From Mesodorylaimus sp. YZB2_4 (lineage: Eukaryota; Nematoda; Enoplea; Dorylaimida; Dorylaimidae), in the NCBI GenBank assembly GCA_030248295.1, contig JASANH010001018.1, positions 682,001 to 746,000 on the forward strand: DNA of 64,000 bases, read 5' to 3'. Numbering within the stretch: position 1 is the first letter of the stretch; the number at the start of each line of letters is the position of its first letter. A program made the translations under genes and the position numbers. Of this stretch, positions 34,093 through 46,100 are shown piece by piece. Under the pieces are notes generated by a model. It did no database searches and was not told where the DNA came from. It was given only the letters and a program-made list of their open reading frames with translations.

Positions 34093-35563
34093 GAAGGTTA
34101 TTATTCTGGTGGGAAGTCTACATTTTGTAAAGCTGGCGAATGCAGTAAAACGGTGTAGACATGGTTAAGGTGCTGGTGCAGGAGTGCAGAAAATAAGAAT
34201 TTTGTTTTAAAACCCTGTTTTGATAATTGAGTCCATCCCGTGAATGATAGCATTCTTTGTTGTCCTTTGTACAGAGCGAGTGTTTTTTTCACTGCTTTTG
34301 TGGAAGCAACTTAGTTTATGAGAGGAGAAGCAATGAAGAACTGTTAGGCGTTTTTGCTGCTCGAGCATGAGTCTTTGCGCGAACTTTGTGCAAACACTGT
34401 GTGCATCGCCCGCTTGTCCCTTGTGCTTGATAAGCTTCGACTGATTGCATAGAATTTATCATCACTTTGCGCACTTGGGTTGGGTCTGTAATTAGCAGGT
34501 TCATAAACGCGCAGTCTCCAAGAAATGCTTGCTTTTGCCTGCAGCACTGTAGATGTACTGTACATATGGGCTCCGATTTCTGACCTGAGACACTCTAAGC
34601 TAGCTGGAAAACGAGCTCCCAAGCAAGGATCAAACGGGATCGCTTTGTCGCGAAGATACACTCGCGAGTTCTAGCGCACTTATTCCAGTTTCTTCTTTAT
34701 TGACATTATGTTGGACTACCTGCCCTTTGCCCTTGTAATAAGACCACCTATCCACCTCACCCTTTGATAATAGGAAATATACCGGTTTTCTTCGTCATGT
34801 AATTGCAGTAGGCCCTTGTTGATGGTTTGCTATTCACTGGTTACTTTGGGTTCGATAGCGAAAGGTTGCTTTCCAATCCACACGACGCACGGCATCCAGA
34901 CTATTCTGCTATGTCGTGTTAACAACATCTACTTCCACTGCGCCTACACGACACGCTTTGTACCATCATGAAGGTACGGTAATATCGCTTTACCTCAAGC
35001 ATGCTGGGACAAGCAAACTGTGATCTGATATGTCGATTCACGACAGCCGACGAGACGAGAGCAATGATAAAACCGACCTGTATTCGGGTTTGCATAGACC
35101 TCTTCAGCGTCAAAAAAGTTTGAAGCGATTGTGAAAGCTCGACTGCTTACGACAAATTGACATGTGCGAGCAGGTCTGTTTGATCTATCGATCCAAATTA
35201 GAGATTATCGCGGGCGGGTGTATAATGAAAATTCGTTTTCCAATTTTCTACAGCAACTCCTCACTTTTCTATCGTCGATAAATTTGCTACTAAACTAAAT
35301 ATTGCATACGATCGCGCACAGATCTTTGATCCTTGATATATTGTCATAAGCAGCCCAAGCGGGAATTTTGAATTTGAGGCTTATGAAGTGCGCTAAAAAG
35401 GACTATTTCGAGAAGCTCGAAATCTCTAAGCAATCTAACTTAAAGTCACTAGCAGCTGAATCAGCTTCGAAGTCAATGATTTTAGTCAATTATTTCCTCA
35501 TTGATGTACTTACTAAATAAAAGAAAATACGCGCACAAAAATTCCATAACTGCACTATCTTTC
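34093..35563. other. intergenic, no gene seen
   Basis: Short frames on the minus strand (34344-34661, 34101-34292) show no domain. From 35200 the DNA is AT-rich, as expected downstream of the glycosyltransferase gene. Confidence 0.5.
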
Positions 35564-37040
35564 TCAACATGTAAAATCACTCTTATTCATCATATGTTGA
35601 TAACGAACAGCTGGTAGGTCCTCATAGTAAGTCATATTCAAATTTACAATACATTTCTGACTCCTCGTGAACAAATCTTTGTGAAGGCAGTACAAAGCGG
35701 CTGGTTGAAAATCGAGATGAAACTTATGCGCGACCAATTCCGGTTGTTTCTTCAATCGAGCCAAATCACCGACTCCAAAAACACAGGAACCCCTTGTGAA
35801 GTGTCCTAAGCAGGGTCCATCGAGGTGCACCCAAGTCTGATATCGCGATATCCAGGATTTCTTGCTTTTTTCTAAGGTATGATAATCTAAGCACGTTCCG
35901 GGGAAGCCCCCTGGTTGATTCAGGTGAATATTATGAACCATAGTGGACCAGTACTGCTCTTCGGGTCCCCACATTGACCGCACGTATTCGAAGAACATTT
36001 TGGCATTTGAATCAGTCAGAAGATATTGGACGAAATCACGCGACAATGTGCCCGCAAAACTGCCCTTGTACACGACCAGACCATTGGGAGGCACAGGTCT
36101 CACTCCGAGGTCTAAAGCATCCTTACCATTGATGTGATGGTGACGCCACCGGCTTGCGTCGCCTGTCACCAATTCCACATCATTCGCTCCATCAAATAAT
36201 TTTAGTATTTTTACCATTTCTAAGTTTGTTCTAAGTGGAACATCGTTCCAGGACAAAATCTGGACGTATTTCCACGCACGAACTGATCGGTGTTCAATGA
36301 GGACATTCAGACAATCCATGCTGGCGTCGAGGATTGAGATATCGCCCCAGAAAATGTTTCGCTTCACCTTGGGTGTCCAAATATTTTCTGGGAAACATTT
36401 GACCACCGATTCCATGGCTTTGGCGAATACAGGACCACTGTCCAGATCATACGTCAAACAATACGCGTTTTGAGGTTGATAAATGGCCGATAATAATCGA
36501 ACAGTTTGTTCGGCTTCTTTCTCGGTTAAAAAAGTGAAAGCGAGCGGGAATATTGAGTCCTCTTCGTGAAAAAACGTGCCTGGAAAATTAAATCTGACCT
36601 TCATATCTGTGCAGTTCCGGGCGATTTGCGCAATTTCGTCATCAGTGTAGCTGCAAGGCGGTCTCCAGCGGGCGGCTCTTCTGACTTCGCTTGTATTTTT
36701 TCCGTCGAATAATAAGTCGCAATCGGGCATTTCATGTTCGTCGTCGGAAGGACACCACTGGAATTTTTCGCTGTTTGGTTTCGAGACCGTATTCTCGCCA
36801 TTTTGCTGAAAATCTTAAGAAAAAGGCAGAGAAGTTAAATTTTCTACAAGACCTTGAGATGCACAGCTTACTAAAAGGAGTTTGTACATCAACATGCACA
36901 ACGGCCGCCGCTGGAATGTTTTCTTCAAAGGCAAATTTCGAGATAATTTTGAAGCCTTCTTGTCTCAGTGCAAGCTCGTAGGCAATATATATTAGCATTA
37001 GAGTGAAAAGCAGGACAGGACACAAAAATCGGATGTTCAT
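35564..37040 (-). CDS. Core-2/I-branching beta-1,6-GlcNAc-transferase family (GT14)
   Basis: Golgi type II membrane glycosyltransferase that would transfer a sugar (GlcNAc or related) to O-glycans or proteoglycans. Exon 1, 36888-37040, encodes a short cytosolic tail and signal anchor (FLCPVLLFTLMLIYIAYEL). Exon 2, 35564-36805, carries the stem and catalytic domain; the total is about 464 residues, usual for the family. Motifs: WGDISILDASMDCLNVLIEH, WKYVQILSWNDVPLRTNLEM (family W-Y-inLsg-D-PL-TN-E), APs-VYKGS-like PNGLVVYKGS, MWGPEEQYW, and FTRGSCVFGVGDLARL near the C-terminus. The exon 1 donor is uncertain: GTACAA at 36887 keeps phase 0, while a better GTAAGC 13 nt further on breaks the frame. 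Confidence 0.88.
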
Positions 37041-37849
37041 TGCAAACGGCAAAATGAATCTGTTGCTCCGCTGTCCACCTTATGGGCGAAAACTCTTCCA
37101 GCAAGGAGGCGATGTGTCTCGCGAATATGAGGGTGGTTGCTGCTGTAAAGTACTGTATTCTTACTCTTGTCTACATGTGAGTGCGATCGATTGTACACTG
37201 TTTACAGTGCGCAGCGTGTCGGGCCAACTCTCCTTTCTTTGTGGCCGAGTGGACCAGCCTAAGCCCTGGTTCCACTGTGTGTGTTCATTGGCTGGTCTAA
37301 AAGTTTTTAGTCTGATAACAGACTTTTTGGGAATAATTTCCTACTAACCTCGCTTTGTTACCTTGATGTGCCTCGCCAAGTCCGCCAGGTGCTTTGGCTA
37401 TCGTTCGTCATGTCATGTCATTTACCCTCACCAAGAATTGTGAAACGCACTCAGGGGTGGAGCACACGAATACTATGCATAAATACAGGACCAAACGATA
37501 TCAAGATCAGAGGCAGTCATTTGTACTGTATGATAAAGAAGCCGCATGCAAGGATTTCTTAAAAGCACCATAGTCCTTTAGTCACAGTGTCAGATGGTAA
37601 AGAATTCCATACAAGCAAAGCGCTGTATTCAAAGGACTGCTACTGACAGTTCGGTGGCTTGGCACCACTAAAAAATGTGGCTCAATCACGGTGATGGCAC
37701 TTCTGCGCTGACCAGTATCTGACTGATGCTGAAAATGGCGATTGGGATAGGCCGTATGGCCGAAGTAGATTTTGTAGAATAAAAGGCCCGTGAAGTAGCT
37801 TCGACGCTTTCGCAAACTAGGCAGATGAAGCTGGAGCAATGCCTGTTTA

Positions 37850-38255
37850 TATGAAATTCTTCAAAAACCCAGGGCATCCAACCAAGTCTTCTGACGTATA
37901 GTACATGGTGGAATGTCACCCTGACGGGTGACGCTCCCAGCTCAGCAGGGTGATCACCCCCTTCTCGCCCGCAGACAGGCCCGAATGAGGACACCTGCAG
38001 AAGGACGTAGACGAGACGAGACCAGACCGGGATCACGAGCGGTGACCAAGGTCGGGTCCGCCGACGCACCAGTGTAATACGACTGGGTCTGTATTACTGG
38101 AGGGAGTTACCAGTGGAGCTTTTCCATCAATCCACAACCCAGGGCAGCCTATTAAGCCTTCCAACCTAGTACATGGCTGAATCGTCACCCTGACGGGTGA
38201 CGCTCCCAGCTGCCGGCTCCATGCAGAGTATCGATAGCCAGTCGAGCCTCTACAG
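37850..38255 (+). repeat. dispersed repeat family A, inserted in the LINE
   Basis: 38068-38255 matches 685-880 block for block. 37888-37945 repeats the CACCCTGACGGGTGACGCTC block again, so two copies or a duplicated end lie here. LINE coding resumes on both sides, which shows it is an insertion. Confidence 0.7.
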
Positions 38256-38356
38256 AATGACTGAACGGCGAATTTCTGTGCTCGCTCAATATCTTCGATT
38301 AGAGACTTTTGGATTGGCAACCAAGTCGTACATCCATAGTCCAAGCATGGTAGAAG

Positions 38357-38775
38357 CCAGCATTGACCGATCCGATCCTAGGCCTGGATCCCGTTTCTGA
38401 TCCGATCCAGGGTCTGGATTTGTCCGATCCTGATCCGATCTGGCCGATCCGCTTCAGAAAATACAAAATTTGTGTGGATGACGTCTTTAGACCGAGTTCT
38501 CACCAACCTGCCCTGTTTCCTCGCTGTAATTCTCTATCAGACTACATACTCCAGAGACAGGGAGGAATGGCCAGGGCCTAAAAGTGGGATTAATTGCTGA
38601 TTTGAGAGAAAGAAACGGGACTTTATCATTGTAGCATGCAACACTCTATCATTTTTTAGTAGGAAAAGCGCGAGAAATTTTAGTTGCCGATCTGACCGAT
38701 CCAGCCGTCGGATCGGATCAGGGACCGATCAACCCATCCCCTGGATCGGCGGATCGGTGGATCGGTCGATGCTGG
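38357..38775. mobile_element. hAT-type MITE with 8-bp target duplication
   Basis: 419-bp element with terminal inverted repeats CCAGCATTGACCGATCC (left) and GGATCGGTCGATGCTGG (right), identical but for one base. It is flanked by the perfect direct repeat GGTAGAAG at 38349-38356 and 38776-38783. Both ends carry subterminal degenerate GATCC/GGATC tandem units. It interrupts the LINE reading frame, which resumes on the other side. Eight-bp duplications are typical of hAT elements. No transposase is encoded. Confidence 0.9.
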
Positions 38776-39950
38776 GGTAGAAGACATTGCAAATACAGTA
38801 GATAATTTGAAGAATGCATGATGACAATTTTCCGAAACGACGCCTCGCACTGCCTATCATTGATCTCGCTCTTTTCAGTGCAGTTCCGCAATGCTCGGCG
38901 AACTGTAAGTTCGATGGTAGTAGTACCCCATTATATTTTACAACATTCTCAAAACGGAGTTGTTGACCTCGTAAAAATATGACTGGCGCGACCATAGCTT
39001 GTCGCGAGTATCGGAATATGCAAGCGGTTGTTTTTTTGGGTCAAGCGATAACGTTAATCACATTGATTGAGACGTAGTTGTCAATGTAGTGTACGCAATA
39101 ATCCAGGAAACTTTGTTGCAAAGTCATTCAATAATGGATCAATAGACGCGATAAACAGGGTTGGCGCTAAAAAGGAACCTCGAGGGACACCTGACGTGAC
39201 TGGCATTTTAATTAACTTGGCGTCATCCACGATCGTGATTTGAAATCGGTGGGATTAATAAGAGTGGCTAGCGTAGAAATTTTGCAGGCAGCTTGTGATA
39301 GCTTTCTAGCGTAGAAAGCAGTTTGGCATGCGACACCTGATCGAAAGCTTTCCAAACATCGAAAAATACTCCACCAACCAGCCAGAAATTGGGACAGTTC
39401 AGCCAGTTGTGAGTAGCTTAGTAATTCTGATCAAAGCCGTAGTGGTCGAATATCTAGGTCGGAATCCATGCTGGTGACAGCATAATTTTAGCCGAGGAAA
39501 CAAAAGTTGAATTCGTTTCTCAAGAATCTTTGATAGTATTAGCAAAAGATTGGGGAGATTGGGGAATACTAGATTGGGGAAAACTTATAAATTTATTGTT
39601 GATTCCCAGAATAAACAGGTGTATTGGTGCATTGATCACCATGGTCATCTGATTGGCTGAACCCAACATGAAGCTGCGGTTGAAATAGTATGATTTCACA
39701 AGCTTGAGTGTGGCTTCTTCGATGTGAAGCCACGGCCAGCAGTCGCTCGCGCTGTTGAATGAGTTGCGCGTGAACCAGAAGACTGGTAGGATCTTGTTAG
39801 GGGTGCTATTGCTATTTTTTGCTATTTTTACTCTTGCCGAAGCACATAAATGCGCACTCAGAACAGCAAGTACATGCAATTCAGAATTCAAATATATGTC
39901 AATAGAGTAAACAAATAAATGCAAAGATAAAAAGATAAAACCATTCTTCG

Positions 39951-40139
39951 TCAGTCAAACGTCAACTTCGATACGGATTCACGAAAAGATGCAAAACTGA
40001 GAGTAGTCACATCATATGGCAAGGAGTTCCCCGAATTTAAAACAGAATATAAGAAACTTTGCTTAAAACGCTCGAAATTTGGTTTTGAAACAATCAATTG
40101 ATGAGGAGCATTAATTCTGGAGCTCGCGGTGCAATTCAT
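39951..40139 (-). mobile_element. LINE 3'-end fragment
   Basis: The 62-residue frame (VSKPNFERFKQSFLYSVLNSG, NSLPYDVTT, SFASFRESV) resembles the C-terminal tail of jockey/CR1 RTs (F....WN.LP, F+..L). It lies upstream of another LINE's RT start, so it belongs to a separate, truncated copy. Confidence 0.6.
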
Positions 40140-41929
40140 GCTCCTCTAAAATCGAGATAAAAGCTTAGCTAGCTTTTACTTTACTTAAAAGTCGACATTT
40201 CTATTTCAAATCAAGAACAAGCTCTAATCTTGATCGTACAGCATAGTATTTGCTGTATGAAGAGAGGGTTTATATAGCAAAGGGAGTCATGATGGGGCCC
40301 ACAAATGAGAGGACAAGAAGGTTTTTGTATTTCCTTTACAAATGATAATTATTTTCCGAATGTCGAGGTCAGAATTAAATGAATTTTGTTTTGGCAGAGC
40401 GCTTATTGGACGTATATCTTTGTCGAATCTCTCCTGTACCGTAACGGAAATAATTATATTTCTGACGCGGCATTGAAAAATATTTTCAATTTTGTCTTTT
40501 CAGAAAATTCAATAATTTTTATCATCTCTGTTATAATGACGCACGTCTTTTCAGAACTCTGAATAATATGCGAGCAAAGAAGACAGTGCTGGCATATTTA
40601 GTATAAGTAAAGCCATAGACCACGGAGCCAGTACGATCGGCTCCCACCTCGACTACCCAATAGATCGAAGCATTCACATGAAAGCGCAAGCGGATGCTAA
40701 AAATACAAACGTACACGTCAAGATTGACAAGATTTTTTGTTTCTAAGATAAGATAAGCCAAGGGTGTGCAAATTGCGACATTGCGTTTAATAGCTTTGCG
40801 TTAACATAAGGGTGCATATGACAGCACCCAGGGACCAGGCGTAGGTCAGAGGTTTTTTGTGGATATTTTTTAGATATTACGAGTTAGTAGGGAAATAAAG
40901 ACCATTCACTGATTTTACATTTTGGAGAGCGAGAGAGGTGTAAACCGCGAGGGAGAAGAAAGGGGCTGCACACACAAATTCACGCACTACAAATACGATT
41001 CTCACACTTCTTGAAATTGTTGCAGCTGCCCCGGGGAGTGAGCAGCATGCCATTGGTACAAAAGGAAGCGCGTCAACACAAGCGAGACTTCCACTGGGGA
41101 GAACATAACGGAGTGGTACCGTCTTTGGGAGTAAATGTAGTACTTGCTAGAAGCAATGACATAGCCTTTTTGCTAACCGCATGTGGAAGTTCCCCAGTCA
41201 CGAGCCCAAACAACGAGTGGTCCGTTGTCCGTACCAAATTCACCAGTTCATGTCTCTCGAAGTCCTGCAGAACCCCTGACCAAACTGTGCTTGATCTCGG
41301 ACATGACACTAGCGTAAGCTCAATTGTATCTGATTCTGCTCCACTCGCGCAGCAGTCTGGGGACTCGTACACTCCCCACGAGTAAATCTTGGTGGGAGCA
41401 GCTAAGATCAGGACTTTAAATTGATACCATTTAAGACAGGCTTTCTCTAAGGTTCGACCCGTGAAACATAGGTTGCCAAGTGAAATTTTTTGACCCCTTT
41501 TTTTATGTGTGAATTACATGCATCCGTGAGTGGTGATAGCGACGCAGCAATGCTTTTTTGTGCACACTCGATTTTCACGGGATTATCCCAAAAGTTTTTA
41601 GATAGAATGGGAATTATTTATCGGAAATGACACTTTTCTCGGCCTGTGTCCTGCATTCAGGTATGTGTCTCCCGGGTACTGCATAAGTCCTTCTGTACTA
41701 CAGCGATGGGCTGCTGTGACGAACGATATCAGCCATTTGGTTTTCTGAAATTTGCTTGCTTTATTGCGTACCTGCTTCAGACCAAACAGTTTCGCGCCAA
41801 ATCATGAATGCAATAACCGCTTACGACAAAATCTAGCAGTTGTCTGCTAGTTCCTCTGTGGTAAGACTTAATTCGTTTGGACTACTTTGCACGTTTCTTG
41901 ACAAATTTTGTTTGTTTATCGAGGTCGCG
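40140..41929. other. intergenic upstream of PIH1D1
   Basis: Overlapping frames at 41011-41385 (+) and 41073-41372 (-) have no recognised domain. The last 200 bp should include the PIH1D1 promoter. Confidence 0.45.
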
Positions 41930-42814
41930 ATGGAGATTTTAAAGTCAGAACCTTTTTGGACCGTAAAACCGAAGCCGGCATTTTGCGTAAAATTGCGTCT
42001 CAAAGGTGAGGACGGCAAAGAAGAAAAGATTTTCCTTAATTTCTGCACTTGCGACGAATTACCACCTCCAGTCGACGACATCGATGAAGATCGATTAGCT
42101 CTGATTTTGGAATCATCCGATCCTACAAGTTATCGAATCCCGATCAGTGTCGGAGAAGCGCATGTGGAAGAAGATAATCGCGGTCAACCATGTTCCGCCT
42201 TCGATATAATCTTGAATGAACGTTTTTATTCGAAAAGAGTCATCAATAGTGAACTTTTTCGAGCATTTCTTATTCTGGTAGCTATCGATGCAGTGGAATC
42301 GAAACACGGGTTGCGTGGCATTGATCGACAGAACTGGGTAATCATGAAAAATCGGAAATGCATCGGTGAATTGCAACCGCAACGGATTCGAAAGCAGCCA
42401 AGACCATTGATCGAAGTAGTGGATGAAAACGACCAGAGAAATTCTAGCTTTTCAAAATCAGCCTCTGAAATCGTGAAATCTGAAAGCCAAGATCCAGAGC
42501 TTATGAAATTGTCGAAATCAGTTTCCGAAATAGCAGAAACCGTGGAAGCGCCACTTTTGGAATCAAGATACGAAATCAGGAAGGACCATGTTACGAATCC
42601 GACCAAAATCACCGCCACATTTCGACTGAAAGGCGTAAAGTCGATATCAGATATAGAATTAGACGTGGGTGAACACAGGATACGTGTAGTCGTGCCCAGC
42701 AGCCGATGTTGCGAGGATGTCTTCTTGCCCGTGTCCTTGGACCGTAAAGAAGCTAAAGCGAGGTTTCTTGCGGATGAGGAAAAATTGATCATCGAAATTC
42801 CCATTCAAAAGTAA
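41930..42814 (+). CDS. PIH1D1: PIH1 domain-containing protein 1-like (R2TP co-chaperone)
   Basis: Adaptor of the R2TP/HSP90 co-chaperone complex, which assembles snoRNPs, PIKK kinases and RNA polymerase. The 294-residue protein has no intron. The PIH1 domain spans about residues 5-150: KPAFCVKLRL, EEKIFLNFCTCDELPPP, YRIPISVGEAHVEEDNRGQPCSAFDII and NWVIMKNRKCIGE, all in family order. A Ser-rich linker carries two SKSxSEI repeats (FSKSASEIV, LSKSVSEIA) with acidic context. A C-terminal CS-like beta domain (about 210-294) matches other PIH1 proteins. The start ATG at 41930 puts the conserved EPFWTVKPKPAFC near the N-terminus. Its stop lies 304 bp before the LDHD start on the same strand. Confidence 0.87.
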   Translation: MEILKSEPFWTVKPKPAFCVKLRLKGEDGKEEKIFLNFCTCDELPPPVDDIDEDRLALILESSDPTSYRIPISVGEAHVEEDNRGQPCSAFDIILNERFYSKRVINSELFRAFLILVAIDAVESKHGLRGIDRQNWVIMKNRKCIGELQPQRIRKQPRPLIEVVDENDQRNSSFSKSASEIVKSESQDPELMKLSKSVSEIAETVEAPLLESRYEIRKDHVTNPTKITATFRLKGVKSISDIELDVGEHRIRVVVPSSRCCEDVFLPVSLDRKEAKARFLADEEKLIIEIPIQK

Positions 42815-43118
42815 AAAATATCGCATGGAAAGATGTTTTTTATGTGACCAGGCGAGCACGTGCCATATGTATCCCTTATACTGTAGAAGCTGGTGCTGGT
42901 TTTGCGGGCCATATACTGGGTGTCTTTATGAGGGAGGCGCGCCTTATCAGTCTTATCGCTTGGACGGAAGGACCTGTTCGTATTGCACGAGGTTGGAAGG
43001 CGGCAGAACTTGGCTGGAAGGTGTCGACCTCGTTTTGCATGCGCCATAGGCATTTTGGAGAAATTAGACGTCCTGGCTCAGAAAAGAACTATTTTTAGTG
43101 GTTATCTGCACTGATAAG

Positions 43119-46100
43119 ATGTTCCTATTTGCACGGACACTTGGTGCGGGTGCCGCGCACGCGTGGCGGAGATCGCTTTCGATTGTGGCCTCAGCATCGC
43201 TTAACCCATTTTCATGTTCGGACATTGATTCCTTGGCCATGGAATTACGAAAGAGTGTGGGTGATAAGCTGATATCAGTGAACGAAACTACCCGCCAGCA
43301 AAGATCCACTGATGAGTCCTATCACAGGTAAGGGTGCTGGCACCTTATCACTACTACACTGGCCCTGACGGTCTGTCAGCCCCATGCCAAACGTTTGGTG
43401 AGCATGGGACTAACGTAGCGAAACAGTACATTACACAGCAACTGTATGTAGCAGTGCTGTGGGAGGATACACAAGCATGGTCCTGTTGATAAAGGTGTCG
43501 GAATTGTTGGCGCCACTTTAGTATATTGGAATCGGAACTTTTACAACATGACAATTTACGTCCTGTGTGTGTAGGTATGTACGAGTAGACTGCTACAGAA
43601 GTATGCAGTACACTATACACTGCATTAGGTAGGTACGAGGCATATGCGCATACCTGTACAGTACAGGTATGCCATCTGGCATATGTGCATATGCATGGTA
43701 TAGTACAGGAATAGGTACTCGATTACCTGTAGGTGTGTGTGTGTGTATACCTGCTGGTTGTTGGTATACCACTGTATGTAACGTTACATACCTCTGGGAT
43801 ATATGTATCATAGTGTAATTACGTAATTTGTAACCCGCAGTGCGGCCTGGCCATGGAATGAATCTTGTAATGGACGCAGTCGAGGGCAGGATGTACAGTA
43901 CTCTACTTGCGGCTCAGCTGAGTTCGGCCAGTTCTAGTTTATTCACGTAGAAACATGGTCTTTGTAATTGGCGTATATGTCTTATCTGCACCTATCAGTG
44001 CACTGGTTCAAGCAGCCTGCTTCGCATAAGGTAGAGCCACACAAGAGACTGAGACCACATTCATTACAGTTGTGCCCAGGTGAAGATCAGAAGTCACTAT
44101 GCTATACCAGCAGCAAATATCGGCAGCCTCTACTGCCTATATATGTACTTATTTGGAATATGTTGTCTGCAGTTCCACTGAAATAATTTGTCCTCCTGGT
44201 TTTTTGTGCATTACGACTAGTCCGTACTTCTAGAGCAGAGTGTCGACTGCCAATCGAGCCTCTGCATCTGGTGACACTGTACTTTGTCGCAGCTCTTTAA
44301 ACATAGTTACTGTATTTCCAAGCTGAACTCTCACTCGCAGCCATGTATGGCTCATCAGCGTGACCAAGTGGTGCTACATTGTAGCCACGGCTACGCGTGG
44401 ATTGTTGTATCGCCGACAGAAGTGGAGCAGGTGGCTGCCACACTTCGCATATGCAATTCCCGTCACGCTCCAGTTATCCCATCCGGCTCTTGCACTGGTA
44501 TCGAAGGAGGAGTGACAGCACCATTTGTAAGTCAGTGTTCTGTCGGCGTATCTGAATCTCAGACCTGCTGTTTAGGGTGGTGTCTCCATCGACACAACAG
44601 GCCTGAACCAGATCATTGCAGTCAATGCGGAGGATTTCGATTGTACGGTGCAGGCTGGAGTGACCAGGAAATCACTGAATACCTACTTGAGGGACACTGG
44701 TCTCTGGTTCCCCATTGGTATGATGCAGCCATTGCCAAGTGTCTGGTACCTTGTCCCATGATAGTTCCACTTCAGATCCTGGTGCCGATGCCTCGCTGGG
44801 TGGAATGTGCGCTACCAGCGCCTCGGGTACAAATGCAGTTCGTTACGGTACAATGCAGCATAACGTGCTCAATCTGCAGGTGGTCTTACCATCGGGAGAA
44901 ATCGTGCACACGCGTGGGCGCGGCAGGCGTGCCAAGTAAGTGAGTGATGTTCATGATCAGTGGACATCTCCGAATGGACCGTTTCAGGAAATCATCTGCT
45001 GGTTATAATCTCACCAACCTGTTCATTGGATCTGAGGGTACATTGGGGGTGATCACGGCAGCAACGCTGAAACTGTATGGAAAACCAGAGTCGGTAGGGG
45101 TTGCTAGTGACCACTGCGACCTCAGGTTATCGTCATAACGTTATAAACAGTTCAAGCACACTGCGCACTAGGCGGCACAAAAGCGTAGCCACCTGAAATA
45201 ATGTAGAATATGTATATGAATGGTGGCACACAGTAGGTGGATGTGAACATTTTAAAGATATGTTTTCGAAAGTTACAATGAGCCCCAAACGACTTTGTCT
45301 GATAATGCATTCCACATAGACACATGCTATAAAATGCATGTGTGTATAGGCTTCTGTGCACCAGCGGCAAAATTCAGGTAATGTATTTACAAAGGCCTCT
45401 GGTTCGATACCCGCTCAGGGCGCAAGTTTTTACTTTTTGTTCAATTTCTTGTTTCGATTCAAAAAGCATATGCATGCACTGTCCTCACTTTCTTGTGAAC
45501 AGAAAATTTGTCAGAGTAACCCAGTCTGATGAGTTCCCCTCACTTCCACAAGTGGCTATTTCAGGTCGCTTCCGCAGTCTGCTCCTTTCCTTCTGAAAAA
45601 AATGCTGTCGACGCGGTTGTGCTCACATTGCAGTCCTGTATTCCTGTTGCAAGAATTGGTATGTTTTCAAAATTTTATGTCAGACATTTGACCTTAGTGG
45701 AGCCATTTCAGAATTTCTGGACGATATGCAAATGAAGGCTTGCAATGCGTTCAGTCACTTGAATTATCAAGTGGCCCCCACCCTGTTCCTCGAGTTCCAG
45801 GGGTCCCCGCAAGAAGTCACCTCGCAAGCCCAAGCTGTAGGTAAGTCGAGGGGGCGCCCACCCCAACTCGATCCATATATCCTTTTGTTTTCAGGCGAGA
45901 TATGTGAGGGGTACGGCGGGTCGGAGTTCCAGTGGTCGAAGGAAGAGTCAGAACGTAATCGATTATGGCACGCTAGACACAATGCCTATTATGCAGCTCT
46001 GGCACTTAGTCCCGGCTCCAAGGTACGCACCCTCGCTCCTCATTCACCTCATCTCATGCATGCCTTTCGTGTTTAGAATTACACAACTGACGTGTGCGTG

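Larger units (their letters stand above)
37582..39560 (-). mobile_element. non-LTR retrotransposon (LINE) reverse transcriptase, disrupted
   Basis: Successive RT blocks read 5' to 3' on the minus strand in shifting frames. They are LSKILEKRIQ and HQHGFRPRYSTTTAL (about 39560-39440), FFDVWKAFDQVSHAKLL (motif A, about 39370), TSGVPRGSFLAPTLF (motif B, about 39200), then a KYNGVLL block (about 38935). After an inserted element come LDYGCTTWLPIQKSLIEDIERAQKF (38350-38270) and, after a second insertion, LHLPSLRKRRSYFTGLLFYKIYFG (about 37830). This is the jockey/CR1-like pol layout. Frameshifts and two insertions make it inactive. Confidence 0.8.

Noticed and set aside
36795-36900. Strong GTAAGC donor at 36874 for the glycosyltransferase first intron
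   Set aside because: Using it puts exon 2 out of frame; the weaker donor at 36887 keeps the reading frame.
41011-41385. Overlapping open frames on both strands
   Set aside because: Neither strand shows a motif or splice structure; left as intergenic.
42226-42804. 192-codon minus-strand frame
   Set aside because: It is the antisense shadow of PIH1D1.
44284-44943. 219-codon continuous frame across LDHD exons 2 to 4
   Set aside because: Only part of it is LDHD-like; the family match requires frame changes at clear introns, so the continuous frame is accidental.
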